A DNA stretch of 6,711 nt. It comes from Acidobacteriota bacterium. Lineage in GTDB: Bacteria > Acidobacteriota > Terriglobia > Terriglobales > Acidobacteriaceae. The position numbers and the translations under genes were made by a program. Of this stretch, positions 1-6,000 are shown piece after piece (positions within the stretch are counted from its first letter, which is position 1; every line of letters starts with the position of its first letter). The stretch spans positions 1 to 6,711 of the forward strand of contig JAEKKE010000365.1 in the NCBI GenBank assembly GCA_019510535.1, written 5' to 3'. Under the pieces are notes generated by a model. The model was not told where the DNA came from and did no database searches. It saw only the letters and a program-made list of their open reading frames with translations.

Positions 1-917
1 AGACTGGACCGCAGGGCCAGAAGGTTCAGCGTTTGCTGGTCGAGGAGGCTTCAGCCATCGACCGCGAGCTGTATCTCGGCATCGTGCTCGACCGCGCTTC
101 GGCCAAGCTGGTGTTCATGGCCTCGCAGGCCGGCGGCATGGAGATCGAAGAGGTTGCCGCGAAGGATCCTGAGGCGATCTACAAGGAATACATCGATCCG
201 GGTATTGGCCTGCAGCCGTACCAGGCGCGCAAGCTCGCCTTCAAGCTGGGGCTGAAGCCCACGCAGGTGGGTCAGGCGGTGCAGTTCATGATGGGCCTGT
301 ATAAGGCGTTCGTCGAGACGGACTGCTCGCTGCTCGAGATCAATCCCTTCATCACGACGAAGGACGATAAGCTCGCCGCGCTCGATTGCAAGATCAACTT
401 CGATGACAACGGCATGTTCCGTCACAAGGACCTGAAGGAACTGCGCGACATCACCGAAGAGGATCCGCTCGAGGTCGAAGCCAGCAAGTTCAACCTGAAC
501 TACATCCGCCTGGAAGGCAACATCGCCTGCATGGTGAACGGCGCCGGTCTTGCAATGGCGACGATGGACATCATCAAGTACGCCGGTGGAGCTCCCGCGA
601 ACTTCCTGGATGTGGGCGGCGGCGCCAGCCAGGAACAGATTGAGCAAGCCTTCGGCATCCTGTTGAAGGATCCAAATGTGAAGGCGATCTTCATCAACAT
701 CTTCGGCGGCATTCTGCGCGTGGATGTGTTGGCGACCGCTGTTGTGGCTGCCGCCAGGAACCTGGGCGTCAACATTCCGATCGTCCTTCGCCTCGAAGGC
801 ACGAACGTGGAAGAGGGCCGCAAGATCCTGAAGGAGAGCGGCCTGAAGTTCGAAGTGGGCGCAACGATGAAGGAAGCCGCTGACCTGGCTGTCGCGGCAG
901 CCAAGGGGGTGGCGTAA
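1..917 (+). CDS. sucC: Succinyl-CoA synthetase beta subunit (3' part; start lies outside the window)
   Basis: This is the beta subunit of succinyl-CoA synthetase (TCA cycle, cytoplasm), which with SucD converts succinyl-CoA to succinate while making ATP or GTP. The frame is open to the window edge (first whole codon at base 3, reading TGPQGQKVQRLLVEEA), so about 304 residues are seen. The E. coli protein has about 388, so roughly the first 85-90 residues, with part of the ATP-grasp domain, are missing. The family blocks run in order: ELYLGIVLDR, FMASQAGGMEIEEVA, LLEINPF (metal/nucleotide site), GNIACMVNGAGLAM, NFLDVGGGAS, INIFGGILRVD and LRLEGTNVEEG; the last four form the C-terminal ligase/phosphate-binding domain. 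The TTG at base 33 is internal and not the start. The stop overlaps the sucD start by one base, indicating translational coupling. ATP versus GTP specificity cannot be read from this fragment. Identity is very sure. Confidence 0.98.
   Translation, partial: TGPQGQKVQRLLVEEASAIDRELYLGIVLDRASAKLVFMASQAGGMEIEEVAAKDPEAIYKEYIDPGIGLQPYQARKLAFKLGLKPTQVGQAVQFMMGLYKAFVETDCSLLEINPFITTKDDKLAALDCKINFDDNGMFRHKDLKELRDITEEDPLEVEASKFNLNYIRLEGNIACMVNGAGLAMATMDIIKYAGGAPANFLDVGGGASQEQIEQAFGILLKDPNVKAIFINIFGGILRVDVLATAVVAAARNLGVNIPIVLRLEGTNVEEGRKILKESGLKFEVGATMKEAADLAVAAAKGVA
903..909 (+). promoter_or_regulatory. Ribosome binding site of sucD inside the end of sucC
   Basis: AAGGGGG lies seven bases before the sucD ATG at 917, within the last codons of sucC. 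It fixes the sucD start and, with the TAATG overlap, supports coupled translation of the two subunits. Confidence 0.8.
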
Positions 918-1792
918 TGGCAGTACTGGTCGATAAGAACACGCGACTGATCGTTCAGGGCATCACCGGCCGCGAGGGTACGTTCCACGCCAAGGCCTGC
1001 GCCGAGTACGGCACTAAGGTTGTGGGCGGCGTTACCCCAGGCAAGGGCGGCACCATTCACGAGGGCTGGCCTGTCTTCAACACGGTGGAAGAAGCCGTGC
1101 GCGAGACCGGCGCCAACGCCAGCGTGATCTTCGTTCCTCCGCCGGCTGCGGCTGACGGCATCCTGGAAGCGGTCGATGCCAAGCTCCCGCTCGTCATCTG
1201 CATCACCGAAGGCATTCCCGCGCTGGATATGGCGAAGGCCTGGCCGGTTGTGAAGGGTTCGCAGTCGCGCCTGATTGGTCCGAACTGCCCGGGTGTGATC
1301 TCGCCGGGTAAGGCGAAGATCGGCATCATGCCGGGCCGCATTCATAAGGAAGGCAGCGTCGGTATTGTCTCCAAGTCGGGCACGCTGACCTACGAGGCGG
1401 TCTACCAGCTCACGACGCGCGGCATTGGCCAGTCGACGGCCATTGGCATCGGCGGCGACCCGATCATCGGAACGACGCATATCGATGCGCTGAAGCTGCT
1501 GCAGGACGATCCGGAGACTGAAGCGATCATCATGATCGGCGAGATCGGTGGATCGGCCGAAGAGGCAGCCGCAGCCTTCATCAAGGAGCATGTCACCAAG
1601 CCCGTCGTCGGCTTCATCGCCGGTCAGACGGCGCCTCCGGGACGCCGTATGGGCCACGCCGGCGCGATCATCTCCGGCGGAGAAGGCACGGCGCAGAGCA
1701 AGATGGAAGCGATGCGCGCGGCCGGTATCCATGTGGTGCAGTCCCCTGCAGAGATGGGCGAGATGATGGCAAAGGTGCTGGGCAAGGCCTAG
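917..1792 (+). CDS. sucD: Succinyl-CoA synthetase alpha subunit
   Basis: This is the alpha subunit of succinyl-CoA synthetase. It binds CoA and carries the histidine that is phosphorylated during catalysis. The 291 residues match the family length (E. coli SucD has 289). The N-terminal CoA-binding Rossmann domain shows QGITGREGTFH (residues 14-24), GGVTPGKGG and PPPAAADGILEA. GPNCPG follows at 121-126 and SKSGTLTYE at 152-160. GEIGG (208-212) carries the conserved glutamate, residue 209, that contacts the histidine. The active-site segment GRRMGHAGAIISGG places the phosphorylated His at residue 247. The start is firm: the ATG overlaps the sucC stop and has a good ribosome binding site. A strong terminator just downstream ends the operon. 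No odd features; every key residue I know of is present. Confidence 0.99.
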   Translation: MAVLVDKNTRLIVQGITGREGTFHAKACAEYGTKVVGGVTPGKGGTIHEGWPVFNTVEEAVRETGANASVIFVPPPAAADGILEAVDAKLPLVICITEGIPALDMAKAWPVVKGSQSRLIGPNCPGVISPGKAKIGIMPGRIHKEGSVGIVSKSGTLTYEAVYQLTTRGIGQSTAIGIGGDPIIGTTHIDALKLLQDDPETEAIIMIGEIGGSAEEAAAAFIKEHVTKPVVGFIAGQTAPPGRRMGHAGAIISGGEGTAQSKMEAMRAAGIHVVQSPAEMGEMMAKVLGKA

Positions 1793-1812
1793 TTCGTGAA
1801 CAGACATCAGAT

Positions 1813-1842
1813 AAGGGCGGCTTTGGCCGCCCTTTCTTACTT
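1813..1842 (+). terminator. Rho-independent terminator after sucD
   Basis: A perfect 9-bp GC-rich stem (AAGGGCGGC at 1813-1821 with GCCGCCCTT at 1826-1834) closes a 4-base TTTG loop and runs straight into a T-rich tail (TTTCTTACTT). It starts 20 bases after the sucD stop, so it closes the sucCD operon and separates it from the small gene at 1943. Confidence 0.9.
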
Positions 1843-1928
1843 GGGCAAGAATCTATTTGGTATCCGGCAGGAATGTCGCGTTTGGGCGGGCAAAGCGACG
1901 CGATAAGTTGCCATCTGATGCTTCCATT

Positions 1929-1935
1929 GGAGGAG
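1929..1935 (+). promoter_or_regulatory. Ribosome binding site of the small membrane-protein gene
   Basis: GGAGGAG lies seven bases before the ATG at 1943, a near-ideal Shine-Dalgarno site. It is the main evidence that the 1943 frame, and not the overlapping open frame from 1873, is the real gene. Confidence 0.8.
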
Positions 1936-1942
1936 AGTCAGC

Positions 1943-2248
1943 ATGCCGTATCTCACAGATCAGGATCATCGCGTCATTCCGGGGCAGGTGAAAGAAGACC
2001 AGGTCACCTCATATATCGAAAAGCACACATCACAACTTCCAAGTTCGTTTTATCTGGGAGTCGCGGGCATTTCTGTAGCCGCATCGCTGGTCCTCAAACT
2101 CACCGGCCGCGACCGCGATGCTCAGTTTGTTGGTCAATGGGTGGCTCCCTTCTTATTGTTCGGCATCTACAACAAGCTGGTAAAACAGCATGGCTCCGAT
2201 GCGCAGGTTCATGATCGCAGCGGAGAGCAGGCGTTACGCGCGGCGTAA
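1943..2248 (+). CDS. Small hypothetical protein with two predicted membrane helices
   Basis: I do not recognise a family for this 101-residue protein. It has a charged N-terminus (about residues 1-34, including VKEDQVTSYIEKH), a hydrophobic segment at about 36-52 (FYLGVAGISVAASLVLK), a short charged loop (TGRDRDAQ), a second hydrophobic segment at about 62-79 (FVGQWVAPFLLFGIYNKLV) and a hydrophilic tail. That pattern suggests a small inner-membrane hairpin protein, perhaps with both ends in the cytoplasm. The start rests on a strong ribosome binding site. The gene stands alone between two intrinsic terminators (1813-1842 and 2276-2320), so it should be transcribed by itself from a promoter in 1843-1928, where I see no convincing -35/-10 pair. 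A longer open frame from 1873 in another phase overlaps it but lacks a ribosome binding site and has a low-complexity, arginine-rich composition. Coding status is likely; function is unknown. Confidence 0.75.
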   Translation: MPYLTDQDHRVIPGQVKEDQVTSYIEKHTSQLPSSFYLGVAGISVAASLVLKLTGRDRDAQFVGQWVAPFLLFGIYNKLVKQHGSDAQVHDRSGEQALRAA

Positions 2249-2275
2249 TCCTGTGTGGCTTCCATGGCAACCTGA

Positions 2276-2320
2276 GCGCCGAAGTGAGGCATCCCCACAC
2301 TTCGGCGCAAGTGTTTTCGT
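2276..2320 (+). terminator. Rho-independent terminator after the small membrane-protein gene
   Basis: An 11-bp perfect stem (GCGCCGAAGTG at 2276-2286 with CACTTCGGCGC at 2298-2308) has an 11-base loop that may close two further G-C pairs. It is followed by a T-rich tail (GTGTTTTCGTCT). It begins 28 bases after the upstream stop. The GTG at 2284, which would give the next gene a longer N-terminus, lies inside this stem and is therefore unlikely to be a start codon. Confidence 0.82.
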
Positions 2321-2371
2321 CTAAGATTGCAGGCGGCACAGCGCCAGCAAAAATGACGCTGATTCTGCTCT

Positions 2372-2376
2372 GGAGA
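2372..2376 (+). promoter_or_regulatory. Ribosome binding site deciding the start of the BON-domain gene
   Basis: GGAGA lies six bases before the ATG at 2383. This start also gives a clean signal peptide, whereas the upstream in-frame GTG at 2284 sits in a terminator stem. Confidence 0.7.
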
Positions 2377-2382
2377 TACGAA

Positions 2383-3018
2383 ATGAAACGTTCCGCACCG
2401 TTTATTTTTCCCCTGCTCCTTGCCCTGCTGGTCGCACCTTTACCCGCTGCTTATGCCCAACAGCAATCCAAATGGTCAAATGAGGACGCTTCGCGGATTG
2501 CGCGCGAGGTACAAAAGCAGCTTCTTCGACTGACAAACTACAGCGTCTTCGATAGTCTGCACTTCGGCCTGCGCGGCGGGGTGGTGACTCTCGGCGGCTA
2601 TGCCAGCCGTCCCACATTGAAAGATGACGCGGCACGAGTGGTAAAGAAGATCGAAGGTGTTACCGAGGTGGATAACCAGATCGAGGTTCTGCCGAACTCA
2701 CCCAATGACGATCGCATCCGTATGGCGGTTTATACCAACGTCTATAGGCAGCCAGCGCTTCGCAAGTACACCTCGAATTTCCCGAACGCGGCGCTGACAC
2801 CCTCGATTCCGCGTGCCGCGGGCGGTATCACCTGGGATCCGCCGCTCGGCTATCACGCGATTCACATCATTGTGAAGAACGGCAATGTGATTCTGGCCGG
2901 AGTGGTGAACAACGAGAGCGACTCCATCATCGCGCAGATGCAGGCAAACTCTACGCCGGGTGTCTTCGGTGTCGAGAACCAGTTGATTGTGGCTTCGCAG
3001 CCGAAGAGAGAGAAGTAG
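2383..3018 (+). CDS. Secreted protein with two BON domains
   Basis: The product has 211 residues. It begins with a classical Sec signal peptide (MKR, then a hydrophobic stretch at about 7-20, cleavage expected after AYA at residue 25), so it is probably periplasmic. BON domains (OsmY family) are thought to bind membranes or other envelope surfaces. The first BON domain spans about 38-103: a helix (IAREVQKQL), then LRGGVVTLGGYASRP, a second helix (DDAARVVKKIEGV) and VDNQIEVLP. A second, diverged copy spans about 108-204 (RIRMAVYTNV, then IIVKNGNVILAGVVNNESD and GVFGVENQLIV). A proline-rich stretch at about 129-158 interrupts it between the first helix and the sheet. The ATG at 2383 is chosen for its ribosome binding site and signal peptide. 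The gene follows a terminator and is probably monocistronic. The fold is sure; the cellular role is not known. Confidence 0.88.
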   Translation: MKRSAPFIFPLLLALLVAPLPAAYAQQQSKWSNEDASRIAREVQKQLLRLTNYSVFDSLHFGLRGGVVTLGGYASRPTLKDDAARVVKKIEGVTEVDNQIEVLPNSPNDDRIRMAVYTNVYRQPALRKYTSNFPNAALTPSIPRAAGGITWDPPLGYHAIHIIVKNGNVILAGVVNNESDSIIAQMQANSTPGVFGVENQLIVASQPKREK

Positions 3019-3072
3019 CGGGATCAGGGAAACAGCTCTTGGTAATTCGTAGGGCGGCGAGCTTCGCGCCAA

Positions 3073-3180
3073 GGCGTTTTCTTGTGGGTGTCGTGTAGAG
3101 CTTCCGCATCTATGGGTGTTTTCCGCAATGAAAACGCCGCTGCACGTCCCTTCCGGGATACCGGCAACGTGGAAAACGCT
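3073..3180 (+). repeat. Palindromic array of four RGYGTTTTC boxes upstream of the amidase
   Basis: Four copies of a 9-base word fill the BON-amidase intergenic region: GGCGTTTTC at 3073-3081 (+), GGTGTTTTC at 3115-3123 (+), GAAAACGCC at 3130-3138 (minus-strand copy) and GAAAACGCT at 3172-3180 (minus-strand copy). The two plus copies are 42 bp apart, the two minus copies are 42 bp apart, and inner and outer pairs share one dyad axis between 3126 and 3127. The inner pair can also form a 9-bp hairpin (one G-T pair, 6-base loop). The last box ends two bases before the first amidase ATG. The boxes are direct observation; an operator, looping or RNA-structure role is inference. Confidence 0.6.
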
Positions 3181-3182
3181 CT

Positions 3183-5087
3183 ATGCTTGCAGACATGATG
3201 CAAGCTGATGAATCCCGCCGCCGCTTTCTTGGCGTGTGCGCCAAAGCCGGTGTGGGCGCCACATTGTTTCCTGGTGCGCTGTATACGCTCGCCGCTCAGG
3301 CGCAGCAGAGTGTGGGAGCCGGGCTTGGTGCGGGGCTTGGAGCTGATCCGGGCGCCTTTGCGAAGATCACGCCGGAGATGATCGATCAGGCAGCCGCGAT
3401 GGCAGGGTTGACGATCACCGATGAGCAAAAGAAGCAGTTGCTCGATGGTGTTATCGAACAGCGGGATTCCATTCGCCAGCTTCGCGATTTGCATCTGCCG
3501 AACCGCGTCGCGCCTGCGTTTTCGTTCGACCCCGTGCCTTTGGGAATGAAGCTTGAGACGGCGAAGAAGCCCGCAGTGCTGTCCACAGCGCCCGATGTCA
3601 GCGGGTTCTCCCTGAGCAATGAGGAGAAGCTGGCTTTCGCCACAGCGCGCGAGTTGGGCGAGCTGGTGCGGACCCGGAAGATTTCGAGTGTCGATCTGAC
3701 CAAGCTGTATCTGTCGCGCCTCAAGCGCTTCGATCCCCAACTGCATTGCGTTATTACCTTTACGGAAGAACGCGCGTTGCAGCAGGCGGCGGAGGCGGAT
3801 CGCCAGATCGCGGCAGGCAAACATCTGGGACCGCTGCATGGTGTTCCGTGGGGTGCGAAGGATCTGCTCAGCGTAAAAGGTTATCGCACGACCTGGGGCG
3901 CCGCCGGTTTCGAAGAGCAGCAACTCGATACCACGGCGACAGTTGTTGAACGGCTCGACAAAGCCGGAGCCGTGCTGCTCGCCAAGCTGAGTATGGGAGC
4001 CCTGGCACAGGGCGATCTGTGGTTCGGTGCACGTACGCGGAATCCGTGGAATACGAAGCAAGGTTCAAGCGGATCGTCGGCTGGTTCGGGCTCGGCGGTG
4101 AGTGCAGGTCTGGTCGGCTTTGCCATCGGGACGGAGACATTGGGTTCGATCTCTTCGCCTGCAACGCGCTGCGGTGTCACCGGGCTGCGTCCGACCTTCG
4201 GTTTTGTGCCGCGCACCGGAGCGATGGCGCTGAGCTGGACGATGGATAAGATCGGGCCTATCTGCCGCAGCGTGGAAGATTGTGCGCTGGTGATGGACGT
4301 GATCCACGGCTCTGATGGACAGGACCGCATGGTCAAAGAGGCGGCCTTCTCATGGGATGCACGGTTCGACTGGAAGAAACTCCGTGTCGGCGTGTTCTCA
4401 GCAGCGTTTGAGGCGCCGAAGTTCGAAGAACCGAAGCGCAAAGATGGCGAGGCCGATGCGGCGTTCGAAGAGCGTGTTGCCGTGGCGAAGCGGAACTATG
4501 AGCGCTCTGTCTATGACAACCGTTACGACCGCGCATCGCTGGATGCGTTGAAGAAGATGGGCGTGACCTTGATTCCGGTGGAGCTGCCGAAGCTTCCCTG
4601 GGGAGCGATCACTCCGGTGCTTGAGGTCGAGGCGGCAGCCGCGTTCGATGAGCTTACCCTGAGCGGCCGCGATCGTCTGCTGACCGGGCAAAGCTCCGGC
4701 GACTGGCCGAACACCTTCCGCATCGCTCGCTTCTACTCCGCGGTGGATTATGTGCAGGCGATGCGCGCACGCACTCTCGGCATCGAACAGATGGCGGAGC
4801 TCTTTGCGAAGGTGGATGTGATTGTGACTCCATCGGGGGGCTCACAGCTTCGCGCCACCAATCTGACGGGGCATCCGGCAGTAATCGTTCCTAACGGTCT
4901 GCGCGGTGACGATGCGCCGCTGCCGTGGAAGACTGGAGACGGTGATCCGGGGAACAACGGTGGCCCAGGTACGATGACGAGTATTACGTTTCTCGGTCAG
5001 CTTTACTCCGATGCACGGCTGGCCGCATTTGCGCGCGCGTACCAGGAAGCGACTGGCTTCTACAAACTCCATCCGAAGCTTGCCTGA
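3183..5087 (+). CDS. Tat-exported amidase-signature family hydrolase
   Basis: This 634-residue enzyme of the amidase-signature family (GatA/fatty-acid amide hydrolase fold) hydrolyses a carboxamide whose identity cannot be told from sequence. A twin-arginine signal opens the protein: SRRRFLG at residues 11-17, a hydrophobic stretch to about 38 and AQA near 40, so it should be exported folded. A helical N-terminal region (about 57-145) precedes the catalytic domain (about 146-628). The Ser-cisSer-Lys triad is visible: Lys226 in GVPWGAKD, cis-Ser298 in GSSAGSGSAVSAG and nucleophile Ser322 in GTETLGSISSPATRCGVTGLRPT. The GatA-type GGSIR is GSISS here. Without GatB/GatC and with an export signal it is not the tRNA amidotransferase. 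Start choice is uncertain: ATGs at 3183, 3195 and 3198 all lack a good ribosome binding site and all keep the Tat motif. The ATPase gene begins one base after its stop. Confidence 0.9.
   Translation: MLADMMQADESRRRFLGVCAKAGVGATLFPGALYTLAAQAQQSVGAGLGAGLGADPGAFAKITPEMIDQAAAMAGLTITDEQKKQLLDGVIEQRDSIRQLRDLHLPNRVAPAFSFDPVPLGMKLETAKKPAVLSTAPDVSGFSLSNEEKLAFATARELGELVRTRKISSVDLTKLYLSRLKRFDPQLHCVITFTEERALQQAAEADRQIAAGKHLGPLHGVPWGAKDLLSVKGYRTTWGAAGFEEQQLDTTATVVERLDKAGAVLLAKLSMGALAQGDLWFGARTRNPWNTKQGSSGSSAGSGSAVSAGLVGFAIGTETLGSISSPATRCGVTGLRPTFGFVPRTGAMALSWTMDKIGPICRSVEDCALVMDVIHGSDGQDRMVKEAAFSWDARFDWKKLRVGVFSAAFEAPKFEEPKRKDGEADAAFEERVAVAKRNYERSVYDNRYDRASLDALKKMGVTLIPVELPKLPWGAITPVLEVEAAAAFDELTLSGRDRLLTGQSSGDWPNTFRIARFYSAVDYVQAMRARTLGIEQMAELFAKVDVIVTPSGGSQLRATNLTGHPAVIVPNGLRGDDAPLPWKTGDGDPGNNGGPGTMTSITFLGQLYSDARLAAFARAYQEATGFYKLHPKLA
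3185..3205 (+). other. Hairpin over the amidase start codons
   Basis: GCTTGCA (3185-3191) and TGCAAGC (3199-3205) form a perfect 7-bp stem with a 7-base loop. The stem begins at the last base of the first ATG (3183), and the loop plus the start of the right arm contain the alternative ATGs at 3195 and 3198. In mRNA it could hinder initiation. That role is inference; the inverted repeat itself is plain. Confidence 0.45.
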
Positions 5088-5088
5088 T

Positions 5089-5862
5089 ATGTCTTTTGTC
5101 GTCGCTCAGAATCTGGTGAAGGAGTACCCGGCAAAGAATGCCGCTGGTAAGGTGCGGGTGGTGGATGATGTCTCGCTGACCATCGAGCGTGGCGAGACAC
5201 TTGGGGTGGTGGGTGAGTCGGGCTCCGGCAAGAGCACCGTCGCTCGCATGCTACTGCGACTGGTGGAGCCGACGGCGGGCTCGGTGCACGTGGATGGCGT
5301 CGATGTGTTGGCGGCAGGACGTGCAGGCATGCATGCTCTGCGGCGCCGTATGCAGGTCGTCTTCCAGGACCCGTATTCGGCGCTGAATCCGCGAATGCGG
5401 GTGCGGCAGATCCTGCTGGAGCCGTGTGCGATTCATGGCGCGCCGGAGGGCATGCGGCCAGAGGAGAGAGTACGGCAACTCTTGCATGAGGTTGGACTCG
5501 ACGCGTCGGCGCTGGAGCGTTATCCGCACGAGTTCTCCGGAGGACAACGGCAGCGCATCAATATCGCCCGCGCGCTGATGCTAAGGCCGGAGTTCCTGGT
5601 GCTGGATGAGCCAGTCAGCGCTCTGGATGTTTCGGTGGCGGCGCAGGTAGTGAACCTGCTGCGCGAGCTGCAGCGGAGCTATGGGCTGACGTATCTGTTC
5701 ATCTCGCACTCCATGCCGCTGGTGCGGTATCTCTGCGACCGTGTGGCGGTGATGCAGCAGGGGAAGCTGGTGGAGATTGGGGAGGCGCTGGAAGTCTGCG
5801 ATCATCCACGTGAAGCGTATACGCAGCAGTTGATTGCGGCTACACCTGAGTTGCCGGTGTGA
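5089..5862 (+). CDS. OppF/DppF-like ABC transporter ATP-binding protein
   Basis: This 257-residue ATPase should energise an inner-membrane ABC transporter. All nucleotide-binding motifs are intact: Walker A GESGSGKST (42-50), Q-loop Gln93 in FQDPYSALNPRM, signature FSGGQRQR (149-156), Walker B FLVLDEP (169-175) with catalytic Glu174, D-loop SALD (178-181) and H-loop His207. The FQDPYSALNPRM wording and the tail HPREAYTQQLIAATPE (239-254) are hallmarks of the oligopeptide/dipeptide/nickel importers, OppF-type half. Such importers normally use two ATPases, two permeases and a binding protein; none of the partners is in the window. The ATG at 5089 lies one base after the amidase stop with only a weak GAAG site upstream, so translation is probably coupled. 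Starting at 5011 instead would add 26 residues lying over the amidase end. Peptides are the likeliest cargo class, but exact substrate and direction are inference. Confidence 0.9.
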   Translation: MSFVVAQNLVKEYPAKNAAGKVRVVDDVSLTIERGETLGVVGESGSGKSTVARMLLRLVEPTAGSVHVDGVDVLAAGRAGMHALRRRMQVVFQDPYSALNPRMRVRQILLEPCAIHGAPEGMRPEERVRQLLHEVGLDASALERYPHEFSGGQRQRINIARALMLRPEFLVLDEPVSALDVSVAAQVVNLLRELQRSYGLTYLFISHSMPLVRYLCDRVAVMQQGKLVEIGEALEVCDHPREAYTQQLIAATPELPV

Positions 5863-5871
5863 TCTCGCTTT

Positions 5872-5897
5872 CTTCCCGTAATTCGTCGGTAGGGAAG
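5872..5897 (+). other. Weak inverted repeat after the ATPase gene
   Basis: CTTCCC (5872-5877) and GGGAAG (5892-5897) can form a 6-bp stem with a 14-base loop, ten bases after the ATPase stop. A competing inner stem CCG/CGG is possible. There is no proper T tract (only ATTTCTCC a few bases on), so it is at best a poor terminator for the amidase-ATPase unit. Confidence 0.3.
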
Positions 5898-5988
5898 CAG
5901 ATTTCTCCGTTGCGCTACCAAAAGACAAAAAAAGACAGGTATTAGCTCTAACATCGGGCCCATTTTTGCACACCCTTTGCAGCAGTAC

Positions 5989-6000
5989 CATTCCGGAATG
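5989..6000 (+). other. 12-bp palindrome ending in the tdk start codon
   Basis: CATTCCGGAATG is a perfect 12-base palindrome whose last three bases are the proposed tdk ATG. It could be a small operator half-pair or chance; no regulator is suggested by the neighbours. Confidence 0.35.

Noticed and set aside
500..1807. Very long open frame on the minus strand (435 codons) opposite sucC and sucD
   Set aside because: It lies wholly antisense to two certain genes, has an Arg/His/Asp-rich composition typical of the reverse complement of GC-rich coding DNA, and resembles no protein I know.
1843..1928. Promoter for the small membrane-protein gene (TTGGGC with GATAAG)
   Set aside because: The spacing between the best -35-like and -10-like words is about 14 bases, too short, and matches to consensus are poor.
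1873..2214. Alternative plus-strand frame overlapping the small membrane protein
   Set aside because: No ribosome binding site, low-complexity Arg/Ser/His-rich product; the overlapping 1943 frame has a strong ribosome binding site and a coherent two-helix pattern.
2284..2382. Longer N-terminus for the BON protein from GTG 2284
   Set aside because: The GTG lies in a terminator stem and the extension would bury the signal peptide; ATG 2383 has a ribosome binding site and gives a clean signal peptide.
3056..3081. Possible terminator after the BON gene (GGCG/CGCC near 3056-3070 followed by GTTTTC)
   Set aside because: Only four consecutive base pairs, with other bases between stem and T run; too weak to call, and the T run is better explained as part of the four-box array.
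3024..4061. 345-codon minus-strand open frame opposite the amidase 5' half and its upstream region
   Set aside because: Antisense to a clear Tat signal and catalytic Lys region; biased composition and no recognisable domain. Its extension past the amidase start is only to the BON stop, with no promoter or ribosome binding site evident.
5919..5939. Near-tandem AAAAGACA / AAAAAAAGACA upstream of tdk as a promoter or repeat
   Set aside because: Two imperfect units only, and no -10 element at a sensible distance; simple A-rich intergenic sequence is enough to explain it.
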